DNA from: Azoarcus sp.
GTDB lineage: Bacteria; Pseudomonadota; Gammaproteobacteria; Burkholderiales; Rhodocyclaceae
Reading direction: 5' to 3'
Length of the DNA stretch: 58,176 nt
Assembly (NCBI GenBank): GCA_020725025.1
Contig: DYFV01000027.1
Span: forward strand, 1 to 58,176
The translations under genes were made by a program, and so were the position numbers. Under the pieces are notes generated by a model. The model was not told the origin of the DNA. It saw only the letters and a list, made by a program, of their open reading frames with translations, and made no database searches. This document shows positions 27,064 to 37,288 of the stretch, in pieces. Each line of letters begins with the position of its first letter. The stretch's first letter is position 1.

Positions 27064-30000
27064 TCAGCCGAAACGCCACCGTGGGGCGGCGCCGAGTGCG
27101 GCATCCAGCGACGGCAGTGCGCCGAGCATGCCGACGGCCAGAGCCTGCGCGCGCAGCGCGCCGAGCGTCTCCAGGGCATCGGCGGCGTCGCCGCGGTCGG
27201 CCAGGCGTACCAGGGCGCGCGCCCTCCGGATGACGAAATCCGCCCAGGCCAGGGGCTCCTCGCGGGTGTAGGTCTCGAGCGCGTCGGCATGCCGCAGCGC
27301 TGCCGGGTAGTCGCCGCTCGCGAGCGAGGCGTCGATTGCCGCCTCGTGGAAGTGGATGTGGCAGTGGCTCACGCAGCCTTCGGCGAGCAGGGCCTCGCCG
27401 TGCGCGAGGGCCGTCTGCCTGCGCTGCCGATCCTCGGTCGCGAGCGCCATCCAGCCCTCGATGATGGGCCCGATGTAGCGCTCGCCGACGCTCCGGCTGA
27501 GGGCGCGGGCCTCCTCCAGGAGCGCGACGGCTTCGTCGCGCCTCCCCGCGCCGAGGCGCGCGTGGCCGCAATTTGCCAGCGTCTCGGCTTCGAAGCGGCG
27601 TGCCCCCAGGCGCCTTGCCAGTTGCAGGGCGCGCTCGGCGTGCTCGAGCTCGCACTCGATCTCGCCGCGGTAGGGCGCGATCGCGCAGGCGACCAGGTGC
27701 GCCATCATGGCTCCGCGCAGATCGCCGATCGCTTCGGCCTTTTCGAGGGCCGCACGCGCATGACCGGCCGCCTGCGCCAGCTCCAGGCAATACAGGTCGG
27801 TGACGGCCAGCATGGGCAGGCTAGCCACTTCCACTCGGCGCAGGTCGTGCTCGCGGGCGATCGCGACGCAGCGCGCGAAGTACTCGCGGGCCGTGCGCAT
27901 GCGCCCCCTTTGATACCAGGCATCGCCCAGGCCCACCATGGCCTGCGCTTCGTGCAGCGGCGACCCGCAGCGTGCCGCCCAGCGGCGCGCCTGCTCGTGG
28001 GCGGCGAGACAGGCCTCGAAGTTGCCGAGCGGAAAGTGGACGTTGCCCCGCATGTCGTGAATCTGCGCCATCGCCTCGGCGCTGTCCGGTCCGCCGGCCG
28101 CTGCCTCCGCGTGCTCGAGCGCCTCGAGGGCCTCGTGATAGCGGTCGAGAATGCGAAGCCCGGCTGCCAGGCCCAGCCACGCCCGGCAGCGCTGGCGGTC
28201 GTCACAGGCGAGCGCCACCGCCCGGCGAAACGCCTCCACGGACCCTGCGGTGTCGCCCAGCTCGCGCAGGAGCTCGGCGCGCTGGCAGGCGAGCTCGCAC
28301 AGGAGCAAGGACTCCTCGGCGAGGTCCAGCCCGCGCTCGACCCAGCGCAGGGCCGTATCGTAGCGATGGCGCGCCGCGGCGGCGCGGGCCGAGGCCAGGT
28401 AGGCCTCCGCCGCTCCGGCGTCGCCCGCCGCATCGAGGTGGCGAGCGACGAGCTCCGGATCGCGTCCGGCGAACCACCCGGCTGCGCGGCGATGCCAGGC
28501 GCGGCGGCGCGACTTGAGAAGCGAGGCGTAGACCGCTTGCTGGATCAGGGCGTGGTCGAAGCGGAAATCGGCGCCGTCGCGACGCACCAAGCCCTGCTCG
28601 ACGAGCCGCCCGCAGTCGATCTCCCGGTCGAGCAGGTGCTGCAGCGGCGCCTGCGCGAAGCGTTGCCCGAGCACGGCCGCGGCCTGCAGGGCATCGCGTT
28701 CGGCCCGGTCGAGCCGGTCCATGCGCGCGAGCACCAGGCTCTGCAGCGAGCCGGGCACGAAGCCCGGCGAGGCGCCCGCCGCGCGGAGGAGCTGGTCCAG
28801 AAACAGCGGATTGCCGTCGGCGCGCGTGACGCAGGCGCGCACGAAAGCCTCGTCGGTCGGCGAATAGTGCCGCGCCAGCTCGAAGGACTCGGCCGAATCG
28901 AGCGGACCGAGATCGAGCGTGGTGAGCCGGCAGCCGCGCGCGGCCGCGCGCCAGCCCGCATCGAGCGGATCGTCTTCGGTCCGGCTCGTCAGGACGAGCA
29001 TGATAGGCCGGTCGGCCAGGCGCGCAGCCAATTCGGCGAGGTCGTCGAGGGTCGCCGCGTCCGCCCAGTGCACGTCCTCGACGATGACGATACGGGCCTG
29101 CAAGGCGCTCTCGCGACGAAGGACCCCGACGAGCGCGGCACGGCGTCCCTGCGCGCTCGCCGCGGCATCCATCGCCTCGAAGTCGGCGCGAACGCTGTCG
29201 GGCTGCGGCAGGTCCAGGAGGTCGCGGGCGAAGGCGACCGCCGCCTCGTCGACGCGCCCGTTCCGCACTGCGGCGGCAAGCGCCGTCTCTCGCTCGCGAA
29301 CGGTGGCACTGTCCGTGCAGCCGAGCAGCCCGGCGAAGAGCTCCGCGGCCGGTGCCGTTCCGCCGCCGAAGTCGAGGATCTGCACGCGCTGGCAGGCGAA
29401 GCCGCTCGCCTTTGCGCGACGCGCCAGCTCCTCGGCGAGCCGGCTCTTGCCGATGCCGGCATCGCCACGCAGGAGCACCACCTGCCCTGCCCCCGCACGG
29501 CACGCCTCGAGCAGGGCGGCGAGCTGAGCGAGCTCGTGACGCCGCCCGACGAGAGGAATCGCGGCGTGGGCCTCTTCCGCGGTCCGCCAGGCATTCGCCC
29601 GCCACACCGTCGTCCCCTGCAGGCACCCGGGGAGTTCGTCGGGCAGCGTCGGATCGGCGACAAGGCGGCTGGCGAGGGTCTGGCGCACCCGGTGCGAGAG
29701 CAGAATCTCGCCGCCGCGAGCCGCCTCGAGGACGGCCCCGGCCATGGTGACCGGCTCACCGCTCACGGCGAGCCCGAGCTCGTCCCGCGTGGCGAGCACC
29801 TGACCGCTCGCCAGCCCCTGGCGCACCGGAAGCGGCCAGCCGGCCGCGGCCATGGTCTCCCGTACCGCCAGCGCTGCGTGCAGGGCGCGCTCGGCCTCGT
29901 TGCCGAACGCCCGCGGCGTGCCGAAGAGCGCCATGGCGCGGGCACCGGCGTGGCTCAGCACGACGCCACCGTACCGGCTCACCCGGCTGTTGAAGAGCTC

Positions 30001-30939
30001 CCGGTAGCGCGAGAGCACGCCATGCACCTCCTCGGGATCGCCGCTCGCGGCATAGGCGGCGAACCCGTCGAGCTCGGCGCACAACACCACGGTTTCGCGC
30101 AGCTCCGGGCCGCCCGCCGCCGAGACGGTCGGCGCCGTGCCGGCGGACTGCCGCGGATGCGGCTCCGGAGGCGATGCGACCTGCGCGGGTGCCTCGTCGC
30201 GCGTCTGCCGCTCGCGCGACTGCAGGATCTCGCGATACAGGCGCTCGGTCTCGGGCTCGGGCAGCACGCCCAGTTCGCGCTGCAGGACGGTGCGGCAGCT
30301 GCGGTACTGTTTCAGCGCCGCCGCCTGGCGCCCCTGCCGATGGTAGAGCCGCATCAGGGTGCGATGGACGTCCTCGCGCAGCGGATCGAGGACGAGCAGG
30401 CGTGCGCCCGCCGCGAGGGCCTCGGCCGGGTTGCCGCCCGGACCGGCATGATGCTCGAGGAGGCCGGCCAGCGCCCGGACGGCCAGGGCACGCAGCCGCT
30501 CCCGCTCGACCAGGAGCCACTCGTCGAAGGCCGGCGCCCGCGCGTGAAAACCCTCCAGAAGATCGCCGCGGTAGAGCCCGGCCGCCTCGGCGCGAGCGGT
30601 CGGCGAGTCGGCCTGGGCGAGCTCTGCAAAGAGGCAGGCGTCGCACCACCAGCCTTCGGGCGAGAGCATGACGGTGTCGGCGTCGGCGGCGAGCAGGGGC
30701 AGCGGGGCCAGGGCCTTGCGCAACGCGCTCAACGCCTGGCGCAGGCTGGTGCGGGCCTGCTCCGCGCCGCTGTCCGCCCACAGCAGCGCGGCCAGCTTGT
30801 CGCGCGAATGGGCCCGGCCGGCTGCGAGCGCGAGGTAGGCGAGCAGCGCACGGACCTTGCGCGCCGGGATGCTCACCGGCACGCCCGACTCGAGGCGGAT
30901 ATCGAACCCTCCGAGGAGCTCCAGGCGTATGCCCGACAT
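27064..30939 (-). CDS. BTAD/SARP-type regulator with degenerate cyclase domain, AAA ATPase and TPR region
   Basis: A 1,291-residue multidomain regulator. It has an OmpR-type winged helix (about 1-95, LLGGFDIRLESGVPVSIPAR), a bacterial transcriptional activator domain (about 100-240, ending RELGVLPEPETERLYREIL), and a class III nucleotide-cyclase homology domain (about 283-440). An ATPase module follows, with LVGRRHEL (463-470), Walker A GDAGIGKS (492-499) and VEDVHWAD. A long alpha-helical TPR-like region runs to the end. In the cyclase domain both metal-binding Asp appear lost: E289 stands where FxD is expected, and the GDG loop reads G332-A333-R334. It is therefore more likely a ligand sensor than an enzyme. 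ATG 30939 has CGGAGGAA upstream. It is divergent from the exported TPR protein, its most likely neighbour-target. Confidence 0.9.
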   Translation of the reverse strand: MSGIRLELLGGFDIRLESGVPVSIPARKVRALLAYLALAAGRAHSRDKLAALLWADSGAEQARTSLRQALSALRKALAPLPLLAADADTVMLSPEGWWCDACLFAELAQADSPTARAEAAGLYRGDLLEGFHARAPAFDEWLLVERERLRALAVRALAGLLEHHAGPGGNPAEALAAGARLLVLDPLREDVHRTLMRLYHRQGRQAAALKQYRSCRTVLQRELGVLPEPETERLYREILQSRERQTRDEAPAQVASPPEPHPRQSAGTAPTVSAAGGPELRETVVLCAELDGFAAYAASGDPEEVHGVLSRYRELFNSRVSRYGGVVLSHAGARAMALFGTPRAFGNEAERALHAALAVRETMAAAGWPLPVRQGLASGQVLATRDELGLAVSGEPVTMAGAVLEAARGGEILLSHRVRQTLASRLVADPTLPDELPGCLQGTTVWRANAWRTAEEAHAAIPLVGRRHELAQLAALLEACRAGAGQVVLLRGDAGIGKSRLAEELARRAKASGFACQRVQILDFGGGTAPAAELFAGLLGCTDSATVRERETALAAAVRNGRVDEAAVAFARDLLDLPQPDSVRADFEAMDAAASAQGRRAALVGVLRRESALQARIVIVEDVHWADAATLDDLAELAARLADRPIMLVLTSRTEDDPLDAGWRAAARGCRLTTLDLGPLDSAESFELARHYSPTDEAFVRACVTRADGNPLFLDQLLRAAGASPGFVPGSLQSLVLARMDRLDRAERDALQAAAVLGQRFAQAPLQHLLDREIDCGRLVEQGLVRRDGADFRFDHALIQQAVYASLLKSRRRAWHRRAAGWFAGRDPELVARHLDAAGDAGAAEAYLASARAAAARHRYDTALRWVERGLDLAEESLLLCELACQRAELLRELGDTAGSVEAFRRAVALACDDRQRCRAWLGLAAGLRILDRYHEALEALEHAEAAAGGPDSAEAMAQIHDMRGNVHFPLGNFEACLAAHEQARRWAARCGSPLHEAQAMVGLGDAWYQRGRMRTAREYFARCVAIAREHDLRRVEVASLPMLAVTDLYCLELAQAAGHARAALEKAEAIGDLRGAMMAHLVACAIAPYRGEIECELEHAERALQLARRLGARRFEAETLANCGHARLGAGRRDEAVALLEEARALSRSVGERYIGPIIEGWMALATEDRQRRQTALAHGEALLAEGCVSHCHIHFHEAAIDASLASGDYPAALRHADALETYTREEPLAWADFVIRRARALVRLADRGDAADALETLGALRAQALAVGMLGALPSLDAALGAAPRWRFG

Positions 30940-31194
30940 CGCATTCCTCCGGCGGCGGCGCCCGCGGGCGCCCGGGACCGACGAATCCGGACGGTGCCCC
31001 CTGCCCTCTCGCGAGTGCGGCGCAGATGGGGTAATTCCGGACGATTTTTTATTCTAGTCGGCATGGAGGGGAGAGAAGCCTCCGAACCCCACGAGGGCCC
31101 GCGAAGATTCACGCCATTTTCACGGACCGTTCCGGGCAGGGCTCACGCCGGCAAGCCATGCTTGAAGCGTTTCCAGCGCAGGAGGACCCGTATC

Positions 31195-33018
31195 ATGAAA
31201 CGCCTCATCCGAACCCGACTTGCCGTCGCCTTCGCGGCGATGGGCACCACTGCGGCAGCAGTGTGGGCCGCTCAGGGAAGCGAGGTGCCCAACCCCGCGC
31301 CGGCGGCGCTGCTCGGTATCGCGGGCGGCACCTGCACGCCGTGGGACAGGGCCGGCCCGCAGTACAAGGCATTCTTCAAGCTGGCCGCGACCACCACCGA
31401 GCTCGGCCCCTACGGCGATCATCCGGCCGGCAAGCCGTCCGCGCCGGCCAGGGCGGCCGACCGCCCGCCCCTGTGGCGCGACCTGGGCACGCTGAGCTAC
31501 CCCGTGTCGACGCGCAATGCCGCCGCGCAGCGCTACTTCGACCAGGGCCTGCGCCTGTCGTACGCCTTCAACCACGCCGAGGCGATCCGCGCCTTCCAGG
31601 AAGCACAGCGGCTCGACCCGAACTGCGCGATGTGCTGGTGGGGCGAGGCGCTGGCGCTGGGCCCCAACATCAACGCACCGATGGCGCCTGAGGCGAATGC
31701 ACAGGCATTGGCCGCCCTCGAGCGCGCACGCGCGCTGGCCGCCGGCGCGAAGCCACACGAACGGGCCCTCATCGAGGCACTCGCGGCACGCTACTCGAGC
31801 GATCCGAAGGCCGACCGCGCGGCACTCAACACCGCCTACGCGGATGCGATGGCCGACGTGGCGAAGCGCTTCCCGCGCGACCACGAGGTGGCAGTGCTGT
31901 ACGCCGAGTCCCTGATGAACCTGGCGCCCTGGGACTACTGGGAAGCGGGCGGCGCGCGCCCCAAGGGACGCACCGCCGAGACGGTGGCCCAGCTCGAGAA
32001 GGTGCTGAAGGAGGACCCGCACCACCCCGGCGCCATCCATTACTACATCCACACCGTGGAGGCGTCCGCCGACCCCGCCCGCGCCCTGCCCTACGCCCGC
32101 AATCTGGCCCCGGCCATGCCCGGCGCCGGTCACCTGGTGCACATGCCTTTCCACATCTACTACCGGGTGGGCATGTACCGCGAGGCGATCGAGGCGAACA
32201 AGGCCGCGGTGGCAGCGGACGAGCGCTACATCGCCCGGGCGCGGCCGGAGGGCATCTATCCCGCTGCGTACTACCCCCACAACGTGCACTCGCTCATGGC
32301 GTCCGCCCAGTTGGCGGGTGACGGCGCCAGCGTGATCGCGGCCGCTGACAAGCTTGCGCGGCTCATGAAGGGCGACGCCGCGCGCAACATCCCGCTGCTG
32401 CACCCCATCATGGCGGCCCCCTACTTCGCCCACGCCCAGTTCAGCGACCCGGAGACCATCATGGCCCTGCCCGATCCGGGCAAAGGCGTCCCCTACGTGC
32501 GCGCCATGTGGCATTACGCACGTGGGGTGGCGCAGGCCGCTGCCGGCGACGCGGCGGGCGCGCGGCGCGAGGCGGCGGCCATCGACGAGCTCGGCAGGAG
32601 CGACGGGCTCGCCGCTGTCGCCGAGGCCGGCATTCCGGCGGCCGAGGTAATGCGCCTCGCGAGCCGGGTCGTGCATGGACGGATCGCCCAATCGCAGGGC
32701 GACTACGCGGGAGCGGTGCAGGCCTTCCAGGAAGCGGTGGCGATCGAGGACGGGCTTCCCTACATGGAGCCGCCCTACTGGTATTACCCGGTGCGCCAGT
32801 CCCTGGGCGCGGCGCTGCTGCAGGCCGGGCGCACCGAGGAAGCGGAGCTCGCGTTCCGCGCCGCCCTGGCGAGAACGCCCAACAACGGCTGGGCGCTCTA
32901 CGGGCTCAGCGAAGTCTACGAGCGCGAAGGCGACCCGGAGAGCGCGGCCGCCGCGGAACGGCTGCTCGAGCGGGCGTGGATCGGCGAGCGCCGCTACCTG
33001 GATCTCGCAAGACTGTGA
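31195..33018 (+). CDS. Exported tetratricopeptide-repeat protein
   Basis: A 607-residue protein with a signal peptide (LAVAFAAMGTTAAAVWA). TPR motifs are scattered along its length (AEAIRAFQEAQRLDPNCAMC, GDYAGAVQAFQEAVAIEDGL, GRTEEAELAFRAALARTPNN). Conserved-looking blocks are CAMCWWGEALALGPNIN, HPGAIHYYIHTVEASADP, and a His-rich HLVHMPFHIYYRVGMY. Cys and His placed this way could bind metal or cofactor, but I know no function for the family. ATG 31195 has AGGAGG 9 nt upstream. The 255-nt divergent gap to the BTAD regulator contains a TATTCT/TAGAAT -10-like element on each strand near 31050-31056 without good -35 boxes. A GNAT gene follows after 116 nt. Confidence 0.8.
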   Translation: MKRLIRTRLAVAFAAMGTTAAAVWAAQGSEVPNPAPAALLGIAGGTCTPWDRAGPQYKAFFKLAATTTELGPYGDHPAGKPSAPARAADRPPLWRDLGTLSYPVSTRNAAAQRYFDQGLRLSYAFNHAEAIRAFQEAQRLDPNCAMCWWGEALALGPNINAPMAPEANAQALAALERARALAAGAKPHERALIEALAARYSSDPKADRAALNTAYADAMADVAKRFPRDHEVAVLYAESLMNLAPWDYWEAGGARPKGRTAETVAQLEKVLKEDPHHPGAIHYYIHTVEASADPARALPYARNLAPAMPGAGHLVHMPFHIYYRVGMYREAIEANKAAVAADERYIARARPEGIYPAAYYPHNVHSLMASAQLAGDGASVIAAADKLARLMKGDAARNIPLLHPIMAAPYFAHAQFSDPETIMALPDPGKGVPYVRAMWHYARGVAQAAAGDAAGARREAAAIDELGRSDGLAAVAEAGIPAAEVMRLASRVVHGRIAQSQGDYAGAVQAFQEAVAIEDGLPYMEPPYWYYPVRQSLGAALLQAGRTEEAELAFRAALARTPNNGWALYGLSEVYEREGDPESAAAAERLLERAWIGERRYLDLARL

Positions 33019-33134
33019 GATCCTGAGGCCCGGCTCGCGCGGCGCCTGCAAACGCGTCGCGCGAGTGCCCCGCGGACGGCCACGTCTGCCGGGCACCGCG
33101 GGCCACCCTTCCACCGATACCGGATCACAATCCC

Positions 33135-33596
33135 ATGCTCCTGCGCGAATACCAGCATGGCGACGAAGAAGCGCTCGCCCGGATCTATCGGGACGCCGTG
33201 CGCAACACCGGGCGGCTCGCCTACGACCCGCCTCAGATCGAGGCGTGGGCCGCCTTCGCCGACGGCCAGCCCTTCGGCGAGCAGCTCCGCCAGGGCCTCA
33301 CGCTGGTCGCCCTGGACGGCGATCGCGCCGCAGCCTTCGGGCAACTCCACCCTCAGGACCACGTCGCATTGCTCTACACGGCGAGCGACCACGCCCGCCA
33401 GGGTTTCGCCACGCGCGTCTATGCCGCCCTCGAGGCGCATGCCGCGGCGGGCGGCGCCACCTCGCTGCATGTGGACGCGAGCCGCATTGCGCGGCACTTC
33501 TTTCTCAAGATGGGATTCCATGTGCTCGAAGCCCAGCGCATCACGCGCCAGGGCACGGTATTCGAGCGATTCAGCATGGAAAAGCGGCTCGCCTGA
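33135..33596 (+). CDS. GNAT-family N-acetyltransferase
   Basis: A 153-residue acetyl-CoA-dependent acyltransferase. It shows the GNAT order: N-terminal beta strand (MLLREYQHGDEEALARIYRD), the acetyl-CoA pyrophosphate-binding motif A at DHARQGFATRVYAALE (about 85-100), and the C-terminal motif B strand-helix (RHFFLKMGFHVLEAQRI), which is typical of the family. The acceptor substrate cannot be predicted. The ATG at 33135 has no strong Shine-Dalgarno. It lies downstream of the TPR gene on the same strand and converges on the Nudix gene with a 27-nt GC-rich gap. Confidence 0.88.
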   Translation: MLLREYQHGDEEALARIYRDAVRNTGRLAYDPPQIEAWAAFADGQPFGEQLRQGLTLVALDGDRAAAFGQLHPQDHVALLYTASDHARQGFATRVYAALEAHAAAGGATSLHVDASRIARHFFLKMGFHVLEAQRITRQGTVFERFSMEKRLA

Positions 33597-33623
33597 GCGG
33601 CCGCGGCCCCGCCCGGCCGAAGA

Positions 33624-34202
33624 TCAGCGCGCGGCGATCACCCGCCCGAGTTCGGGCAGGGCGCGCAGCAGTGCGGACAGGGTCTTGCCGTCGGTGATCT
33701 CGCCCCGATCGACGGCCGCGAAGGCCTCCTCGATCGACAGCGTGAAGATCTCGAGGAACTCGCCGTCGTCCAGCGCATGGCCCACGTGGGTCAGTCCGTT
33801 GGCGAAGAAGATCTCGATGCGCTCGTCCGAGTAGCCGATGCAGGGATGCATCACGCCCAGATGGCGCCATTCGGACGCTTCGTAGCCGGTTTCCTCACGG
33901 AGCTCTCGGATCGCGCAGTCGAGAAGATCCTCGCCCGGGTCGATCTTGCCCGCGGGCAGCTCGATGAAGCTGCGGCGCAGCGGATAGCGGAACTGGCGCT
34001 CGAAGATGAGGCGTCCGTCTGGAAGGACGGCCACCACGACCACCGCGCCGGGATGACGGATGTACTCCCGCACCCCTTCGCTGCCGTCCGGCAGCCGCGC
34101 GCGGTCGCGGAAGACCTTGAGGAGCTTGCCGTCGAACACGCTGGCCGATTCGAGCTCGACTTCCTCGAGCGGATCGGCCGGCGCGTTCGGCGGCGTGGTC
34201 AT
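33624..34202 (-). CDS. Nudix hydrolase, ADP-ribose pyrophosphatase type
   Basis: A 192-residue hydrolase of nucleoside diphosphate derivatives. The Nudix box is complete: G85-x5-E91-x7-R99-E100-x2-E103-E104-x-G106, embedded in ELPAGKIDPGEDLLDCAIRE. The surroundings (PGAVVVVAVLPDGRLIFERQ, RYPLRRSFIELPAG, HPCIGYSDERIEIF) fit the ADP-ribose pyrophosphatase (NudF-like) subgroup. The substrate is inferred from family, not proven. It starts 25 nt after the nuoN stop on the same strand and is probably the last gene of the nuo transcript. A Nudix gene after nuoN is common in betaproteobacteria. Confidence 0.9.
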   Translation of the reverse strand: MTTPPNAPADPLEEVELESASVFDGKLLKVFRDRARLPDGSEGVREYIRHPGAVVVVAVLPDGRLIFERQFRYPLRRSFIELPAGKIDPGEDLLDCAIRELREETGYEASEWRHLGVMHPCIGYSDERIEIFFANGLTHVGHALDDGEFLEIFTLSIEEAFAAVDRGEITDGKTLSALLRALPELGRVIAAR

Positions 34203-34227
34203 GCGGGATGCGGTCTCGCAGCCGGAA

Positions 34228-35697
34228 TCAGAGGGAAGCCAGCAGCGCGTAGGCGCACACCGACATCAGCGCCTGGGGCGCGATCCCGAGCGCGGCGATG
34301 GCCAGTCCGTTCGCCGACATCAGCACGCGCACTTCGGCCGGCGCGCGCAGCGGCGCGGTGTCCACCGGCTCGTCGAAGTACATGACCTTCACCACGCGCA
34401 GGTAATAGTAGGCACCGATCACCGACATCACCACCGCCACGACGGCGAGCCAGATGTAGCCCGCGGCCACGACCGCCTGCAGCACCGAGAGCTTGGCGAA
34501 GAAGCCGACGAAGAACGGGATGCCCGCCATCGACAGCATGATGAACATCATCATGGCGGCGAACCAGGAGCTGCGCTTGTTCAGACCCTTGAAGTCGTCG
34601 ATGTTCTCGGCCTCGAAGCCCGCCCGCGACAGCAGGATCACCATGCCGAAGGAGGCGAGGCTCATGAGGACGTAGGCCACCGCGTAGAACATCGCGGAGC
34701 TGTAGGCGTTGAGCGCGAAGTGGCGGTCGCCGTCCACCACGCCCGCCAGCAGGCCCAGCAGCACGAAGCCCATGTGGGAGATACCGGAGTAGGCCAGCAT
34801 GCGCTTGATGTTGCTCTGGGCGATGGCGGCGAGATTACCCAGCACGATGGATGCCACGGCGAGGAACATGAGCATCGACTGCCACTCCTCGGCCAGCTCG
34901 AACAGGCCGTAGACCAGCATGCGCATGGTCATGGCGAAGGCGGCGAGCTTGGGCGCGGTGGAGATCATCAGCGTCACCGCGGTGGGCGCGCCCTGGTACA
35001 CGTCGGGCACCCACATGTGGAAGGGCACCACGCCCAGCTTGAAGGCCAGGCCGGCCATGACGAACACGAGGCCGAACATCAGGACGGTCTTGTTCGCCGC
35101 CTGGTGGTAGATCGACTGCGCGACGCCCGAGAGCTCCAGGCTGCCGGTGGCGCCGTAGATCATCGACATGCCGTAGAGCAGCAGGCCGGACGCCAGCGCG
35201 CCGAGCACGAAGTACTTCATCGCCGCCTCGGTCGAGCGGGCCGAATCGCGGTCGAAGGCCACCATGGCGTAGAGCGACAGCGACATCATCTCCAGCCCCA
35301 TGTAGAGCGAGAGCATGTGGTTGGCGGTGACCATCACCATCATGCCCAGGGTCATCAGGAGCGAGAGCAGGTAGTACTCCGGCCGGTCGATGTTGCGATC
35401 GGCCAGGTAGCCGCGGCCGTAGAGCAGTGCCACGAACACGGTGAAGTAGATCATGAGCTTCAGGAAGTCGCCCATGAGGTCGGAGATGAACATGTTGCTG
35501 AAGGTGAAGCTTACCTGCCCGTCCATCGTCCAGATGGTGACGAACATCGCCCCCACGAGGGTGGCGAGGGACAGGTAATAGGCGAGCGGCCGCGCCACGC
35601 TGCGAGCGAAGGTCGAGGCCATCATGATCACCAGCGCCATCACGGCCACGAAGATCTCGGCCGAAGCGGGGTACAAGTCGGGGACAACGAAATTCAT
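34228..35697 (-). CDS. nuoN: NADH-quinone oxidoreductase subunit N
   Basis: A 489-residue antiporter-like proton-pumping subunit of complex I in the inner membrane. It has about 14 membrane helices. Typical motifs are [40 protein letters not shown] with the helix-5 acidic region, and [20 protein letters not shown] in the discontinuous helix. The length is normal. It is the last nuo gene, 37 nt downstream of nuoM, with the Nudix gene behind it. Confidence 0.97.
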   Translation of the reverse strand: MNFVVPDLYPASAEIFVAVMALVIMMASTFARSVARPLAYYLSLATLVGAMFVTIWTMDGQVSFTFSNMFISDLMGDFLKLMIYFTVFVALLYGRGYLADRNIDRPEYYLLSLLMTLGMMVMVTANHMLSLYMGLEMMSLSLYAMVAFDRDSARSTEAAMKYFVLGALASGLLLYGMSMIYGATGSLELSGVAQSIYHQAANKTVLMFGLVFVMAGLAFKLGVVPFHMWVPDVYQGAPTAVTLMISTAPKLAAFAMTMRMLVYGLFELAEEWQSMLMFLAVASIVLGNLAAIAQSNIKRMLAYSGISHMGFVLLGLLAGVVDGDRHFALNAYSSAMFYAVAYVLMSLASFGMVILLSRAGFEAENIDDFKGLNKRSSWFAAMMMFIMLSMAGIPFFVGFFAKLSVLQAVVAAGYIWLAVVAVVMSVIGAYYYLRVVKVMYFDEPVDTAPLRAPAEVRVLMSANGLAIAALGIAPQALMSVCAYALLASL

Positions 35698-35734
35698 CTT
35701 CTGACCAGTCCGTTCAAGTGTCTCGTCCGCTCGC

Positions 35735-37219
35735 TCAGAGCTTGCTCACGGCGACGTGCCGCAGGAGTTCGTTGACCGAGGCGTGCATCACTTCGGTAAA
35801 CGGGTAGGGGTACAGGCCCATCGCCAGCACGCAGAGGGCGAGGATCCCGAGGAAGGCGAACTCGCGCGCGCCGATGTCCTCGAGCTGGGCGACGTGGTCG
35901 TTGGCGACCTTGCCGAACACGACCCGCTTGTACATCCACAGGGTGTAGGCCGCGCCCAGGATCAGCGTGGTGGCGGCGGCGAACGCGACCCAGAAGTTGA
36001 ACTGCACCGCGCCCAGCACGACCATGAACTCGCCCACGAAACCGCTGGTCCCTGGCAGACCGGCGTTGGCCATCGCGAACAGCATGAAGAAGGCGGCGAA
36101 CTTGGGCATGGTGTGGACAACGCCGCCGTAGTCGGCGATGTTGCGCGAGTGCATGCGGTCGTAGAGCACGCCGATGCAAAGGAACATGGCGCCCGACACG
36201 AAGCCGTGGGAGATCATCTGCACCAGCGCGCCCTCGATCCCGAGCGGGTTGAACATGAAGAAGCCCAGGGTCACGAAGCCCATGTGCGAGATCGACGAGT
36301 AGGCCACCAGCTTCTTCATGTCGGTCTGGACCAGCGCGACGAAGCCGATGTAGATCACCGCGACCAGCGACAGGCCGATGACGATCGGGGCCATTGCCTG
36401 GGCGGCGTCCGGCACGATGGGCAGCGAGAAGCGCAGGAAGCCGTAGGCCCCGAGCTTCAGCGCGATGGCGGCCAGCACCACGGAGCCGCCGGTGGGCGCC
36501 TCCACGTGGGCGTCGGGCAGCCAGGTGTGCACCGGCCACATCGGCACCTTGACCGCGAAGGCGACGAAGAAGGCCCAGAAGACCAGGGTCTGCGGGGTCA
36601 TCCCGAGCGGCAGCTGGTGCCAGTCGAGGATGTTGAAGCTGCCGCCGGCCTCCATGAAGAGGTAAAGCAGCGCCACCAGCATCAGCAGCGAGCCGACCAG
36701 GGTGTAGAGGAAGAACTTGATCGCGGCGTAGACCCGGTTCGCGCCGCCCCATACGCCGATGATCAGGTAGAGGGGGATCAGCGAGGCCTCGAAGAAGACG
36801 TAGAACAGCACCGCGTCGAGCGCCGAGAAGATGCCGTTCATGAGGCCCGACATGATCAGGAAGGCGCCCATGTACTGCGCCACCTTCTCCTGGATCACCT
36901 GCCAGCCGGCGATCACCACCATGATGGTGATGAAGCTGTTGAGCAGCACGAACAGCACCGAGATGCCATCGACGCCCAGGTGGTAGTTGATGTTGAAGCG
37001 CGGGATCCACTGCATCACCTCGACGAACTGCATCGCGCTCGAGGCGGTGTCGAACTGGAAGTAGAGCGGCAGGGTGACCAGGAAACCGGCTATCGCGACC
37101 AGCATCGCGAGGCTGCGCGCGAGCGGCGCGTTGCGGTCGGAACCGGTTGCTAGCACGAGCAACCCGCCCAGGATCGGGATCCAGATCGCGAGGCTGAGGA
37201 ATGGCATACCCGTCGTCAT
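35735..37219 (-). CDS. nuoM: NADH-quinone oxidoreductase subunit M
   Basis: A 494-residue proton-pumping membrane subunit, homologous to Mrp antiporters. Hallmarks are [20 protein letters not shown], the proton-channel acidic residue in [15 protein letters not shown], and [20 protein letters not shown]. The start is [10 protein letters not shown] at 37219, with GGAAAG upstream. MPFLSL four codons later is an alternative. It lies 69 nt downstream of nuoL. Confidence 0.97.
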   Translation of the reverse strand: MTTGMPFLSLAIWIPILGGLLVLATGSDRNAPLARSLAMLVAIAGFLVTLPLYFQFDTASSAMQFVEVMQWIPRFNINYHLGVDGISVLFVLLNSFITIMVVIAGWQVIQEKVAQYMGAFLIMSGLMNGIFSALDAVLFYVFFEASLIPLYLIIGVWGGANRVYAAIKFFLYTLVGSLLMLVALLYLFMEAGGSFNILDWHQLPLGMTPQTLVFWAFFVAFAVKVPMWPVHTWLPDAHVEAPTGGSVVLAAIALKLGAYGFLRFSLPIVPDAAQAMAPIVIGLSLVAVIYIGFVALVQTDMKKLVAYSSISHMGFVTLGFFMFNPLGIEGALVQMISHGFVSGAMFLCIGVLYDRMHSRNIADYGGVVHTMPKFAAFFMLFAMANAGLPGTSGFVGEFMVVLGAVQFNFWVAFAAATTLILGAAYTLWMYKRVVFGKVANDHVAQLEDIGAREFAFLGILALCVLAMGLYPYPFTEVMHASVNELLRHVAVSKL

Positions 37220-37288
37220 CGTTACTTTCCGTTCAGTGCGCCGGCGCGGGCCGCGCGCTTGTCGTTATGCAAGGATCCGGTCACTGGC

